Shown here: positions 42,531-50,992 of the stretch, one piece after another | Numbering within the stretch: the first letter of the stretch is position 1 | Layout: each line of letters begins with the position of its first letter | Assembly (NCBI GenBank): GCA_052387905.1 | Contig: JBQTIR010000016.1 | Span: 1-64,000, forward strand | DNA: 64,000 bases | Reading direction: 5' to 3' | Origin: JBQTII01 sp052387905 | GTDB lineage: Bacteria > Actinomycetota > Actinomycetes > Sporichthyales > Sporichthyaceae | The notes under the pieces: model-generated | Seen by the model: the letters and a program-made list of their open reading frames with translations, nothing else | The model's database searches: none | What the model was told of the DNA's origin: nothing | Translations under genes and position numbers: made by a program

Positions 42531-42624
42531 GCTCATTATTGAGCACGCGGACTTTCTGATGCCCGCGGGGCCGGATTCGGGCGCGAAAGCCCGCCCGAAT
42601 CTGACCCGCCGCTCAGTAATGAGC
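42531..42624. repeat. 94-bp MITE-like element, family B copy 2
   Basis: Termini GCTCATTATTGAGC and GCTCAGTAATGAGC (one mismatch as inverted repeats), inner stem GATTCGGGCGCG/CGCCCGAATC. Same length as copy 1 at 27196. It lies in the divergent promoter region between the DUF445 gene and a hypothetical gene. Confidence 0.8.
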
Positions 42625-42735
42625 GCAGGGTCGCCCGCCCGCCGGCCAGGCTGCGGGAGGTTGGGACGGTCTGTTGACCGTAGGAACACGACAAGCAGCG
42701 CTGTGCCGCAATATCTTGATGGGGTGGATGTGGCG

Positions 42736-43263
42736 ATGGAAGCCTGGCTCTCGGACACCGTGATGGCCGACTTCGGCCCGGCGGTGGGCTACGACCAGGT
42801 CGCCACCAGCTACTTCCGCGCGCTGTGGACCGAGCAAGGACCGCTGACCGGTGAAGCGCTCTGGTTGGCCGCGGCCGACCACCAGCTCCGCCTGGCCGCC
42901 GACGCCGTGTTGTGCGTGCTCGCCGACCTCTCCGCGACCCTGCCCGAGCGCCAGGTGCACATCGAGCCGGTCCTGTGCGGCTCGGTCGTGCGGATCAGCG
43001 TCGACGGTCGTTACTCCAGCCACGACGGTGGTCGCCTGGTGGCCTTCGGTGCCGATCAGGCGCTCCTCGAGGTCGCCGCCACGGTCCAGGACCTGCTCAC
43101 CGAGGCCTTCTGGATTGTCTGGCCGGAGTGTCCCGCGCACGCCCGCGGCCTGCTCGCCGAGGCGGGAAGCCCGCCCACCTGGACCTGCCGGGCCGGTAAC
43201 CACACCCTCGGGGTGATCGGTGGCCTCAGTGCGCCCGGGCACGCCGCCGTCGCGTCGGCCTGA
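42736..43263 (+). CDS. conserved-type hypothetical protein
   Basis: 175 residues from the ATG at 42736; GTGs at 42724 and 42730 are alternatives. Begins MEAWLSDTVMADFGPAVGYD. No signal peptide and no known motif. It has a mixed alpha/beta look with GSVVRISVDGRYSSHDGG and a single conserved-looking Cys pair (PECPAH, WTCRAG). Its stop lies 16 nt before the acuC start, so they are probably co-transcribed. Not recognised. Confidence 0.65.
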   Translation: MEAWLSDTVMADFGPAVGYDQVATSYFRALWTEQGPLTGEALWLAAADHQLRLAADAVLCVLADLSATLPERQVHIEPVLCGSVVRISVDGRYSSHDGGRLVAFGADQALLEVAATVQDLLTEAFWIVWPECPAHARGLLAEAGSPPTWTCRAGNHTLGVIGGLSAPGHAAVASA

Positions 43264-43279
43264 CGTAAGCGGCGTCGCC

Positions 43280-44503
43280 ATGCAGTGCACCGGACCAACG
43301 CTCGTCATGTGGGACGAGCGCCTGACCGGGTACGACTTCGGCCGCGGCCACCCGCTCAACCCGATCCGCGTCGATCTCACGATGCGACTGGCCCGCGAGT
43401 TCGGACTGCTCGAGCCCGTCCACGTCCGCGAGCGGGCGGCCGAGCCGGCCGACGACGTCGCGCTGGCCCTGATCCACACCCCCGACTTCATCGCCGCGGT
43501 CAGGCGGGCGAGCGCCGATCCGGCCCAGAGCGACGAGGCACGCGGCCTGGGCACCGGGGACACCCCGACCTTCGCCGGCATGCACGAGGCCTCGGCCCTG
43601 ATCGCGGGCCAGAGCCTGGCCGCCGCCAGCGCCATCGCGAGCGGCGAGGCACTGCACGCGGTGAACATCGCCGGCGGGCTGCACCACGCGATGCCCGATG
43701 CCGCGAGCGGGTTCTGCGTCTACAACGATGTTGCCCTCGCGATCGCCCGGCTGCTCCACCTGGGCATCGAACGCGTTGCCTACGTCGACATCGACGTCCA
43801 CCACGGAGACGGCACCCAGGCCGCGTTCTGGGACGACCCCCGCGTCCTCACGATCTCGCTGCACGAGTCCGGGCGCACGCTCTTCCCGGGCACCGGCTTT
43901 CCCGATGAGATCGGCGGCGAGAAAGCTCTCGGCAGCGCGGTCAACGTCGCGCTGCCCGCCGGCACGGGCGATGCCGCCTGGCTGCGCGCCTTCCACGCGG
44001 TCGTCCCGCCCCTGCTGCGGGCCTTCGCGCCGCAGGTCCTGGTGACCCAGCACGGGGCGGACGGGCACCTCAACGACCCGCTCGCCAACCTCGCGCTGAC
44101 CGTCGACGGTCAGCGCGCCGCCTACGCCGCCCTGCACGGCCTCGCGCACGAGATCACCGGCGGGCGGTGGCTGGCCACCGGCGGCGGGGGCTACGACCTC
44201 GTGGGTGTCGTCCCGCGGGCCTGGACCCACCTGATCGCCGAGGTGTGCGGTACTCCGATCGATCCCGCGGCCGAGACCCCGCCCGGTTGGCAGGCGCACG
44301 TGCGAGGGCTGGGGGTCGGTCCGCCGTTGCGGATGACGGACGGGTTGACCGAGGGTCTCGTGTACCGCCCATGGGACGGCGCAGACAGCTCCGACCCGGT
44401 GGACCGGGCGGTCATGGCGACCCGCACCGCAGTCTTCCGCCACCACGGGATGGAAGCCGCCGCCCTGCACACCGGGCCGGCAGAGCCCGACCGGGTGATC
44501 TGA
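43280..44503 (+). CDS. acuC: AcuC-type histone deacetylase family protein
   Basis: 407 residues from the ATG at 43280. A Zn-dependent deacylase of the arginase/deacetylase fold; AcuC removes acetyl groups from acetyl-CoA synthetase in Bacillus. Motifs: RGHPLNPIR, GGLHHAMPDAASGFCVYND with the His-His catalytic pair, YVDIDVHHGDGTQ with the zinc Asp/His, QHGADGHLNDPLANL and GGGGYDLVGVVPRAW. The target here is unknown. A mycobacterial-type acs or acetyltransferase is not in the window. Confidence 0.93.
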   Translation: MQCTGPTLVMWDERLTGYDFGRGHPLNPIRVDLTMRLAREFGLLEPVHVRERAAEPADDVALALIHTPDFIAAVRRASADPAQSDEARGLGTGDTPTFAGMHEASALIAGQSLAAASAIASGEALHAVNIAGGLHHAMPDAASGFCVYNDVALAIARLLHLGIERVAYVDIDVHHGDGTQAAFWDDPRVLTISLHESGRTLFPGTGFPDEIGGEKALGSAVNVALPAGTGDAAWLRAFHAVVPPLLRAFAPQVLVTQHGADGHLNDPLANLALTVDGQRAAYAALHGLAHEITGGRWLATGGGGYDLVGVVPRAWTHLIAEVCGTPIDPAAETPPGWQAHVRGLGVGPPLRMTDGLTEGLVYRPWDGADSSDPVDRAVMATRTAVFRHHGMEAAALHTGPAEPDRVI

Positions 44504-44764
44504 CGCCCCGTCGCAGACTCTGTCTCTGGTCGGCTGCGAGCAAATTCTTTCCCCGCAGGTCAAGGACATCGGGCCCCTACCGGGACGTATGGGCCGGTGA
44601 GTGTCCTGCGAGGGCTCCCGACGGGATCCGGGCAGAATGCCGCCCCTTCCCCACCTGTACCACTGGCCACTAATGTTGAAAGCGACGTTGTAATGCCCCT
44701 CAGCCGTCACACCGGTGGCTTAGTCCCCATCCGGAACGACACGGGCGAAAGGTACGGTGCGCCC

Positions 44765-44974
44765 ATGGCCTCGAACGATCAGCCGCTCTCCGATGTCTCA
44801 TTTCTCACCGTGGCGGAGGTCGCCACGAAGATGCGAGTCTCGAAGATGACGGTCTACCGCCTGGTGCACAACGGCGAGCTGCCCGCGGTACGCGTGGGTC
44901 GCTCCTTCCGTGTTCCGGAGAACGCTGTGCAGACCTATCTGCGCCAGTCGTTCTATGACTCCGACGCGGGCTGA
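44765..44974 (+). CDS. BldC-like / excisionase-family helix-turn-helix protein
   Basis: 69 residues. A single winged helix of the MerR/BldC type: LTVAEVATKMRVSKMTVYRLVHNGELPAVRVGRSFRVPENAVQTYL. Orthologous by position to Rv0500A (after proC in mycobacteria) and related to the streptomycete developmental regulator BldC. BldC-type proteins bind as head-to-tail oligomers on direct repeats. The ATG at 44765 is chosen for family length; in-frame upstream sequence lacks similarity. The 261-bp region before it (44504-44764) has no gene and presumably holds its promoter. Confidence 0.88.
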   Translation: MASNDQPLSDVSFLTVAEVATKMRVSKMTVYRLVHNGELPAVRVGRSFRVPENAVQTYLRQSFYDSDAG

Positions 44975-44995
44975 GCCCTCCGCTCGCTCGTCACG

Positions 44996-45028
44996 ACGCC
45001 GGGCCCCCGTTCCTCGGGTGCCCGGCGT
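44996..45028. terminator. hairpin terminator after the BldC-like gene
   Basis: ACGCCGGGC and GCCCGGCGT arms around a loop of about 15 nt, 22 nt after the stop. Confidence 0.6.
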
Positions 45029-45172
45029 TCGCATGTCCGGGGGTGGGCACTCCTGCGTCCTGATGGGGAGTCGGGCCTCGGTGAGGGGCGGGGTAGGCTG
45101 CGGCACACATCGCGCGCTCTGCTGACCTCGGTCGACGGACGCGCGCCATACAACGTGAACGAAGGTTCTGGC

Positions 45173-45271
45173 GTGGGTTCTGTCATCAAGAAGCGTCGCA
45201 AGCGGATGGCGAAGAAGAAGCACCGCAAGCTGCTCAAGCGCACCCGCGTTCAGCGCCGCAACAAGAAGTAG
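45173..45271 (+). CDS. AURKAIP1/COX24-domain mini-protein
   Basis: A 32-residue very basic protein starting at GTG (GSVIKKRRKRMAKKK, then HRKLLKRTRVQRRNKK). It matches the tiny actinobacterial AURKAIP1/COX24-domain protein found between proC/bldC-like and galE2 (Rv0500B in M. tuberculosis), often missed by gene finders. In bacteria the domain has been associated with the small ribosomal subunit; the function here is inferred from that. It lies 200 nt after the HTH gene and about 110 nt before the galE2-like gene. Confidence 0.88.
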   Translation: MGSVIKKRRKRMAKKKHRKLLKRTRVQRRNKK

Positions 45272-45318
45272 GGCCCGCCGCGGTTTCGGCCCGCCGCGTC
45301 GGCCCGCCGTCGGCGACG

Positions 45319-45390
45319 CCGGAACCGTTGTCGATGTGACGGCCGGAGCCGTTGTCGATGTGACGGCAGGAGTCGTTGGCCATGTCACGG
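45319..45390. repeat. 24-bp tandem repeat, three copies
   Basis: Units at 45319, 45343 and 45367 read CCGGARCCGTTGTCGATGTG plus ACGG; the third is diverged. The last unit contains the ATG start of the next gene (45382), so the array covers its ribosome-binding region. Confidence 0.7.
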
Positions 45391-46395
45391 GAGGTCGAGG
45401 TGGGACGAGTCGTCCTGGTCACCGGGGTCTCCCGGTACCTCGGTGGCGCCCTGGTCCGCAGGCTCAACGAGCGCAGCGACATCGATCGGGTGATCGGGAT
45501 CGACGTGGTCGCCCCCCGGTGCGACCTCGGCCGCGCGGAATTCGTGAAGGCGGACATCCGTAACCCGATCCTCGCGAAGGTCATTGCCTCGGCCGAGGTG
45601 GATACCGTCGTGCACTCCAGCATGAGCTCGGTGCCCCGCGGTGCCGGCGGCCGGGCTGCGATGAAGGAACTCAACGTCATCGGCACGATGCAACTGCTCG
45701 CCGCGTGTCAGAACGCCCCGAGTGTGCGGCGGTTGGTGGTGAAGTCCACGACGATGGTCTACGGGTCCTCGCCGGCCGATCCGGCGATGTTCACCGAGAG
45801 CTCCCAGGCCAAGGTCGCCCCGAGCTCCGGATACGCCAAGGACGCGGCCGAGGTCGAGGCCTACGTCCGCGGCTTCGTGCGCCGCCGCTCCGACGTGGAC
45901 ACCACGGTCCTGCGCCTGGCCAACCTGATCGGCGGCGATTTCGGGTCGCCGGTGGCCAACCTGTTCACGCTCCCGGTTGTCCCCACGGTGTTCGGCCATG
46001 ACGCCCGCCTGCAGTTCCTGCACCCCAGGGACGCGGTGGAGGTACTGGAGCAGGCGGTGGGCGGGGCAAGGCGTGGGACCTTCAACGTGGCCGGCGACGG
46101 CATCCTGTTGCTGTCCCAGGCCGCGCGCCGAGCCGGTCGGCCCACCTTCCCGATCGCGGGGCCGGCGATCTCGGTCGCGGGCCGCCTGCTGCGCCGGGCC
46201 GGTCTGCCCCACGTCTCGCCCGAGGTGCTGGCGCTACTCACCCACGGCCGGGTCGTGGACACGAGCCGGTGCAAGGAACTGCTCGGCTTCCACCCGGCCT
46301 ATACGACCGCGGAGGCGTTCGACGAGTTCCTCGCCGCGCGGGGCCGAGGCCCGGTGACGGCCGAACGGCTGACCTGGAGGACGAAGAATGCCTAA
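45382..46395 (+). CDS. NAD-dependent epimerase/dehydratase-like protein (GalE2-type)
   Basis: 337 residues. Extended-SDR fold: VVLVTGVSRYLGGALVRRL (near 10-28), IGIDVVAPR, VDTVVHSS, LNVIGTMQLL, TVLRLANLIGGD and a C-terminal GFHPAYTTAEAFDEFLA. The third Gly of the usual GxxGxxG is replaced (SRYLG) and the catalytic YxxxK reads YAKDA, so the Lys is misplaced. A canonical sugar epimerase activity is therefore doubtful; this matches the Rv0501 subgroup from memory. ATG 45382 is preferred to TTG 45376. It overlaps the acyltransferase gene by 8 nt. Confidence 0.88.
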   Translation: MSREVEVGRVVLVTGVSRYLGGALVRRLNERSDIDRVIGIDVVAPRCDLGRAEFVKADIRNPILAKVIASAEVDTVVHSSMSSVPRGAGGRAAMKELNVIGTMQLLAACQNAPSVRRLVVKSTTMVYGSSPADPAMFTESSQAKVAPSSGYAKDAAEVEAYVRGFVRRRSDVDTTVLRLANLIGGDFGSPVANLFTLPVVPTVFGHDARLQFLHPRDAVEVLEQAVGGARRGTFNVAGDGILLLSQAARRAGRPTFPIAGPAISVAGRLLRRAGLPHVSPEVLALLTHGRVVDTSRCKELLGFHPAYTTAEAFDEFLAARGRGPVTAERLTWRTKNA

Positions 46396-47353
46396 TGCGC
46401 GGGTGATCCCGCTGCAGCCGGATCGGTCCGCCGGACGCGGGGCGGCCGATCAGCTGGGTCCGCAGACCAGCGGGGTCACCGGCTTCCTTGGTGCCGAACT
46501 GCGCGCCCGCGCCGGGGATGTGGACCGCAAGGTCGCTGGCGCCCTGGCTTTTCTGCGTCGACGCGTCACCGGCGACTATGAGGTCGATGACTTTGGATTC
46601 GACCCCGAGCTCGCCGACTCCGTGCTGATGGCGCCGTTGCGGCCGCTGTATTCCTCGTGGTTCCGGGTCGAGACCCGCGGCCTGGAACACGTCCCGGACG
46701 AGGCGGGCGCCCTGGTGGTGGGAAACCACTCCGGCACGATCCCCTTCGATGCCGCGATGACTGCGCTGGCGTTGCACGACCATCACCCCGCGCATCGGTT
46801 CCTGCGCCCCCTCGCCGCGGATCTGGTGTTCGGCCTGCCCTTCCTCGGGGAGTACGCCCGCAAGGGTGGGGGCACGCTCGCCTGCCCGGAGGATGCGGAG
46901 CGCCTGCTCGCTGCCGGGGAGCTCGTCGGCGTCTGGCCGGAGGGTTTCAAGGGCATCGGCAAGCCGTTCTCCGAGCGCTACAAGCTTCAGCGCTTCGGCC
47001 GAGGCGGCTTCGTGACCGCTGCGCTGCGCACTGGGGTTCCGATCATCCCGACCGCGGTGGTGGGGGCCGAGGAGACCTATCCGGTGCTGGCGAACGCCCG
47101 CACCCTGGCCCGCCTTCTGGGGATGCCCTACGTCCCGATCACCCCAACGTTCCCCTGGCTCGGGCCGTTGGGCTTGGTGCCGCTGCCGTCGAAGTGGATT
47201 ATCGAGTTCGGCCGGCCCATCCCGACCGACCACTACCCCGAGGGTGCCGCGGACGACCCGACCGTCGTCTTCGACCTCGCCGACCAGGTTCGCGAGGTCA
47301 TCCAGCAGTCGCTCTATCGCTTGCTGATGGCACGCAAGTCAATCTTCACCTGA
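46388..47353 (+). CDS. PlsC-like acyltransferase (Rv0502-type)
   Basis: 321 residues. Glycerophospholipid acyltransferase fold with VVGNHSGTIPFDAAM (near 113-127). The His-to-Asp gap is six residues, not four as in E. coli PlsC. Later motifs: GTLACPEDAERLL, VWPEGFKGIGKPFSERYKLQRF, PIIPTAVVGAEE. A hydrophobic patch near residue 250 (PTFPWLGPLGLVPLP) suggests membrane association. The substrate is unknown; neighbours and synteny follow mycobacterial Rv0501-Rv0502. Confidence 0.87.
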   Translation: MPNARVIPLQPDRSAGRGAADQLGPQTSGVTGFLGAELRARAGDVDRKVAGALAFLRRRVTGDYEVDDFGFDPELADSVLMAPLRPLYSSWFRVETRGLEHVPDEAGALVVGNHSGTIPFDAAMTALALHDHHPAHRFLRPLAADLVFGLPFLGEYARKGGGTLACPEDAERLLAAGELVGVWPEGFKGIGKPFSERYKLQRFGRGGFVTAALRTGVPIIPTAVVGAEETYPVLANARTLARLLGMPYVPITPTFPWLGPLGLVPLPSKWIIEFGRPIPTDHYPEGAADDPTVVFDLADQVREVIQQSLYRLLMARKSIFT

Positions 47354-47438
47354 CGCGAGCTCCTGTGGCGATTAGCGTCAGCGACAACGGTCGCTATGGC
47401 GAGCGCTTTCGCCGACGTAAGAGCTACGACAACGCGTT

Positions 47439-48710
47439 TCACCGTTCGGAGCGGACGTTGGCCAATCTGCTGAGGCCGCCGGTGAGGTCGAGGCTGGCGC
47501 TCAGACTGCCAGGAACGGTGGAGTCAACGCCTGAGCCGGGGACCGGGAGCACCGAGAGCAGGCGCTGGCTGGCGCTGCCGACCGAGTGTGCGCCGGTACC
47601 GTCGACCGTGTCGGAGGAGGCCTGGGCGGAGCCGGCCTTGCCCTCGCGGGGTTTGACGTCGACATCGGTGTCTTCGACGGTGCCCGCGCCGCCGATCTGG
47701 AGCTCGACCAGGCGCTGGACCTCTTGCTGCACGGCCTCGGAGTGGGCTGCGTTCGCCTCGGCGTCGGGCGCGCTCGCTGCCGCGGCCTGATCGGCGCTCG
47801 TGGCGGCGGCCTCCTTAGCGGCCTGAACCGCCTTCTCCGCGGACTGCATGGCCTCATTCACCGAGGTGGCGGTGTAGGCGAGCACGCCGCGGGACGCCTT
47901 GCGGCTGGCGCGCTCGACCCCGACCCGGTCCAGGGCGGTCGCCGCGGAGCCAGCGGTCCGCTCGGTCACGCTCGCGACCTTGTAGCCGATGCCGGCCATC
48001 TCGTCGATCAGGGCACCCTGACTGCGGGCGAGCTCTGTCGGGAGCTGCTTGCCGACCTCGGTCACGGCGGCCGCCTGGCCGATGACGAAGTCCTGCAGCG
48101 GGGCGAGGACGCTCACGTCGCCGGTCCGCTCGTAAATGGCGAAGAACAGCGCGCTGGCCTCGCCGATGGCGTCGCGCATCGAGGCCATCGTGGTGCGAAG
48201 GTGCTCGACCAGGACCGGGTCGGCACTCGCGTTCGGGTTCTCGGCCAGCAGTGCGGCGACCTCCTCCAGGCGGGTGGCAGCCATCGCCAGGTAGCGCTCG
48301 GCCTTGGCGATCTCGGAACCGGCCAACGCCAACTGCATCGACTCGACAGCCCGCTTGACCTCGTAGAGGCGGTCGCCCGGCAGCGCATCACCGGCCGCGA
48401 CCGCAGTTGCGGAGATGCCGACGCCGGAGATGGCGATCGCAGCACTGGCGGCGACCAGGCGGCGGCGCCAGGGAGCGGGCGTGGCCAGGCCGCCGGCCGG
48501 GGTCACCGAGACGGCACCGGCGGCGACGATCCGCTGACGCAACGCGACGCGAAAGGCCTCCGACGGACCCGCGCCCGCGAGGCCGGCCAGTGACTCACTC
48601 AGGCGAGCCATGCCGAGCACGGTGGGGTCCTCGACGGCGCCACCGTCGAGCGCGAGCGCGAAAGTACGCGCCCGAGTGCGTTCCCGCGGCGTCACGGTCA
48701 CCGATTCCAC
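47439..48710 (-). CDS. DUF5667 protein, RsbN-like anti-sigma factor
   Basis: 423 residues. A cytoplasmic N-terminal region (1-80) with RARTFALALDG-type sequence, one TM at about 84-107 (RRRLVAASAAIAISGVGISATAVAAG), then an extracytoplasmic DUF5667 domain (GDALPGDRLYEVKRAVESMQLAL). The remainder is Ala-rich helices and low-complexity linkers. It directly follows the BldN-like sigma gene on the same strand, as RsbN (anti-BldN) does in Streptomyces, so it likely holds that sigma factor at the membrane. Its 3' end is convergent with the acyltransferase gene. Confidence 0.85.
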   Translation of the reverse strand: MESVTVTPRERTRARTFALALDGGAVEDPTVLGMARLSESLAGLAGAGPSEAFRVALRQRIVAAGAVSVTPAGGLATPAPWRRRLVAASAAIAISGVGISATAVAAGDALPGDRLYEVKRAVESMQLALAGSEIAKAERYLAMAATRLEEVAALLAENPNASADPVLVEHLRTTMASMRDAIGEASALFFAIYERTGDVSVLAPLQDFVIGQAAAVTEVGKQLPTELARSQGALIDEMAGIGYKVASVTERTAGSAATALDRVGVERASRKASRGVLAYTATSVNEAMQSAEKAVQAAKEAAATSADQAAAASAPDAEANAAHSEAVQQEVQRLVELQIGGAGTVEDTDVDVKPREGKAGSAQASSDTVDGTGAHSVGSASQRLLSVLPVPGSGVDSTVPGSLSASLDLTGGLSRLANVRSER

Positions 48711-48816
48711 CCCCGGCCGGAGCGTCGCTGGTTCATGGAGAAACGAAGTTGTCGCAGGTCATAACGATGGGTAGCCCTCGGGGTTACGCGCGGCCCACCC
48801 GGCTGGCCCAACGTCT

Positions 48817-49593
48817 TCATCGCACGTCCTCGGGCAGGAGTTGGGCCAAGGCCCGTACAGCGCGGTACTGCAGAGTCTTGATGGCGCCCTCGTTCTTGCC
48901 CATGATCCTGGCGGTCTCCGCCACGGACAGCCCCTGCAGGAACCGCAGGACCAGGCACTCCTGCTGGGCGGAGTTGAGGCGCTGGACCGCCTCCAGCAGG
49001 GCGGTGTTGGTGAAGCTGGCCATCACCGCGCCCTCAGGTCCCTCTTCGGCGCTGTCGGAGTCGATCATCTCGGCGGTGGTGATTTCGAGGCGGAAGCGGC
49101 TGGACTTGAAGTGGTCTGCGACCAGGTTGCGCGCGATGGTGACCAGCCAAGCACCGAAGTCGCGGCCCTGCCACGTGAAGGTGTCGATGCGCCGCAGCGC
49201 GCGCAGGAACGTCTCGCTGGTCAGATCCTCGGCCAGTTGGCGCGATCCCACGCGGTAGTAGACGTAGCGATGGATGGTGTCGACGTAGCGGTCATAGAGG
49301 CGGGCGAAGGCGTCGGTGTTCCCCGCCTTGGCCGACTCGACGAGCTGGGCCACGCGGCGGGCCTCGAGATCGGGCCCTTCAGCCGCCGCGGCCCCGGTCA
49401 TCGGGCCCGCGGGTGCCGGGATGCCGAGGACGCCGGGCGCGGTGTTGGCCGCGGCGTTGAGCAGCGTGTGCCCGCCGACCGGGCCGCCGTCGTACCCGCC
49501 GGCGAGTGCGGGACTCAGGCCGACAAGGGCAGGAGTACGCACGGCGGCACGCAGGCGGTCAAGGCCTGCGGCGTCGAACGGCGAACGGAACAT
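48817..49593 (-). CDS. ECF sigma factor, BldN-like
   Basis: 258 residues. Sigma region 2 (about 90-160: NTDAFARLYDRYVDTIHRYVYYRVG, DLTSETFLRAL) and region 4 (about 200-255: LNSAQQECLVLRFLQGLSVAETARIMGKNEGAIKTLQYRAVRAL). An extra 80 or so residues precede region 2, rich in Gly, Ala and Pro. Streptomyces BldN, which controls aerial development, also has an N-terminal pro-extension of about 86 residues that is removed. Together with the DUF5667 neighbour this supports a BldN orthologue, which would make this a sporulating lineage. Confidence 0.88.
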   Translation of the reverse strand: MFRSPFDAAGLDRLRAAVRTPALVGLSPALAGGYDGGPVGGHTLLNAAANTAPGVLGIPAPAGPMTGAAAAEGPDLEARRVAQLVESAKAGNTDAFARLYDRYVDTIHRYVYYRVGSRQLAEDLTSETFLRALRRIDTFTWQGRDFGAWLVTIARNLVADHFKSSRFRLEITTAEMIDSDSAEEGPEGAVMASFTNTALLEAVQRLNSAQQECLVLRFLQGLSVAETARIMGKNEGAIKTLQYRAVRALAQLLPEDVR

Positions 49594-49799
49594 CGGCTCC
49601 CCGGAGGCGGGCGAAGAAGGGGTGCGAATCCGAAACTTGTGCCGCCAGCGTAGACGCGAATCCGACGGTCTGCGGAATCTGTGGACGAAGCTTGACCTTC
49701 AGGGATCTACCGCCCTATCCGGGAAGGTAGGTGTGCGGTGTTGATCCCGGAATGTCCGATTCCTTCCGCCCACGTCCGGGGTAATTACCGCGGTGTGTT

Positions 49800-50576
49800 T
49801 TATCGGGCGTGCACCCGTCGGCTCACCGAGATCGCGGCCGCGATTCCACCGGCCACGGCCCCGGCCCCGGCGGCAGTCGGCAGACCGATCTTCGCGGCCT
49901 TGCGCCCGGTCCGGTAGTCGCGGATGCGCCAGCCGTGTTCCTTGGCATGGGCGCGCAGGCGGGCGTCGGGATTCACCGCGCAGGGGTGTCCGACCAGCGA
50001 GAGCATCGGAATGTCGTTGGCAGAGTCGCTGTAGGCGCTGCACCGCGTCAGATCCAGGCCTTCACGCGCCGCCAGGGCCGCCACGGCCCGCGCCTTGGCG
50101 GCTCCGTGCAGCGGCTCCGAGACCAGGCGCCCGGTGTAGCGCCCGTCGGCCACCTCGGCGACCGTCCCCAAAGCACCGGTGAGGCCGAGCCGGCCGGCAA
50201 TGGTGGTCGCCAGCTCCACCGGCGTCGCCGTCACCAGCCAGACTCGCTGCCCGGCGTCGAGGTGCATCTGGGTGAGCGCCCGGGTTCCGGGCCAAATGCG
50301 CTCGGAGATCAATTCGTCGAAGATCTCCTCACCGACGGCTTGAAGTTCGCCCACGGTGCGCCCAGTGATGAACGAGAGCGCGGAGGCCTTGGCCGCATTC
50401 ATGTCGTCGAGATTCTCCGCACCGGCAAGCGTGAACTTCAAAGCCATGACGGAGAACGTCGCGATGTCGCGCTTGGAGAAGAATCCTCGGGTGTAAAGGC
50501 CGCGGGCGAGATGGAAGCTCGACGCACCCCGCACAATCGTGTTGTCGACGTCGAAGAATGCGCCCGCGTCGCTCAT
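49800..50576 (-). CDS. HAD-IB family hydrolase (SerB1-like)
   Basis: 258 residues. Haloacid-dehalogenase phosphatase: motif I FFDVDNTIV (Asp9 and Asp11), motif II LVTATP, motif III/IV YSDSANDIPML. Subfamily IB, with a C-terminal hydrophobic Gly/Ala segment (GLPTAAGAGAVAGGIAAAI) that could be a tail anchor. Mycobacterial Rv0505c (SerB1) occupies the same position. Annotated as phosphoserine phosphatase-like; the substrate is not certain. Confidence 0.88.
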   Translation of the reverse strand: MSDAGAFFDVDNTIVRGASSFHLARGLYTRGFFSKRDIATFSVMALKFTLAGAENLDDMNAAKASALSFITGRTVGELQAVGEEIFDELISERIWPGTRALTQMHLDAGQRVWLVTATPVELATTIAGRLGLTGALGTVAEVADGRYTGRLVSEPLHGAAKARAVAALAAREGLDLTRCSAYSDSANDIPMLSLVGHPCAVNPDARLRAHAKEHGWRIRDYRTGRKAAKIGLPTAAGAGAVAGGIAAAISVSRRVHAR

Positions 50577-50629
50577 GCCGCCACGGTAGCCCCGCCCACC
50601 CCCGCGCTGCGGGTGGAAGAGTGCACCTC

Positions 50630-50863
50630 ATGCGGGTGACCTTGCTCTCCAAACCCGGCTGCCACCTGTGCGATGACGCTCGGGTGGTGATCGCCGCGGT
50701 GGCCGCGGAGTTGGGTGTCGAATGGACCGAGGTCGACATCACCACCGATGCGGATCTGCATCGGCGCTGGTGGGAGCAGATCCCCGTCACCTTGATTGAC
50801 GACGTCCAGCACGACTTCTGGCGGGTCGACGCCAACCGGTTACGCGCCGCGCTCATGGGATGA
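50630..50863 (+). CDS. glutaredoxin-like protein (DUF836 family)
   Basis: 77 residues, ATG at 50630, divergent from the HAD gene. Thioredoxin fold with the redox motif CHLC (Cys11, Cys14) and cis-Pro IPVT. Equivalent to mycobacterial Rv0508. Upstream of the rex-hem operon, so a thiol-redox link is plausible but not shown. Confidence 0.88.
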   Translation: MRVTLLSKPGCHLCDDARVVIAAVAAELGVEWTEVDITTDADLHRRWWEQIPVTLIDDVQHDFWRVDANRLRAALMG

Positions 50864-50891
50864 CCTCGCTAGCGCTCGGCCACCAATGAGC

Positions 50892-50905
50892 GACAGTGCA
50901 CTGTC
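50892..50905. promoter_or_regulatory. 14-bp palindrome upstream of rex
   Basis: GACAGTGCACTGTC, a perfect palindrome in the glutaredoxin-rex intergenic region. Operator role inferred only. Confidence 0.35.
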
Positions 50906-50956
50906 CTTGTTGGTTCGCTCGCTGCGCTCGCTCACACGCTGACGGACTACGCGAGG

Positions 50957-50977
50957 GTGTCTCACATTGTGAGACAC
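50957..50977. promoter_or_regulatory. perfect 21-bp palindrome upstream of rex
   Basis: GTGTCTCACA and TGTGAGACAC flank a single T. This is a perfect operator-like palindrome distinct from the Rex site, about 100 nt before the rex start. The cognate regulator is unknown. Confidence 0.5.
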
Positions 50978-50992
50978 CAGGTCACGCCGAGT

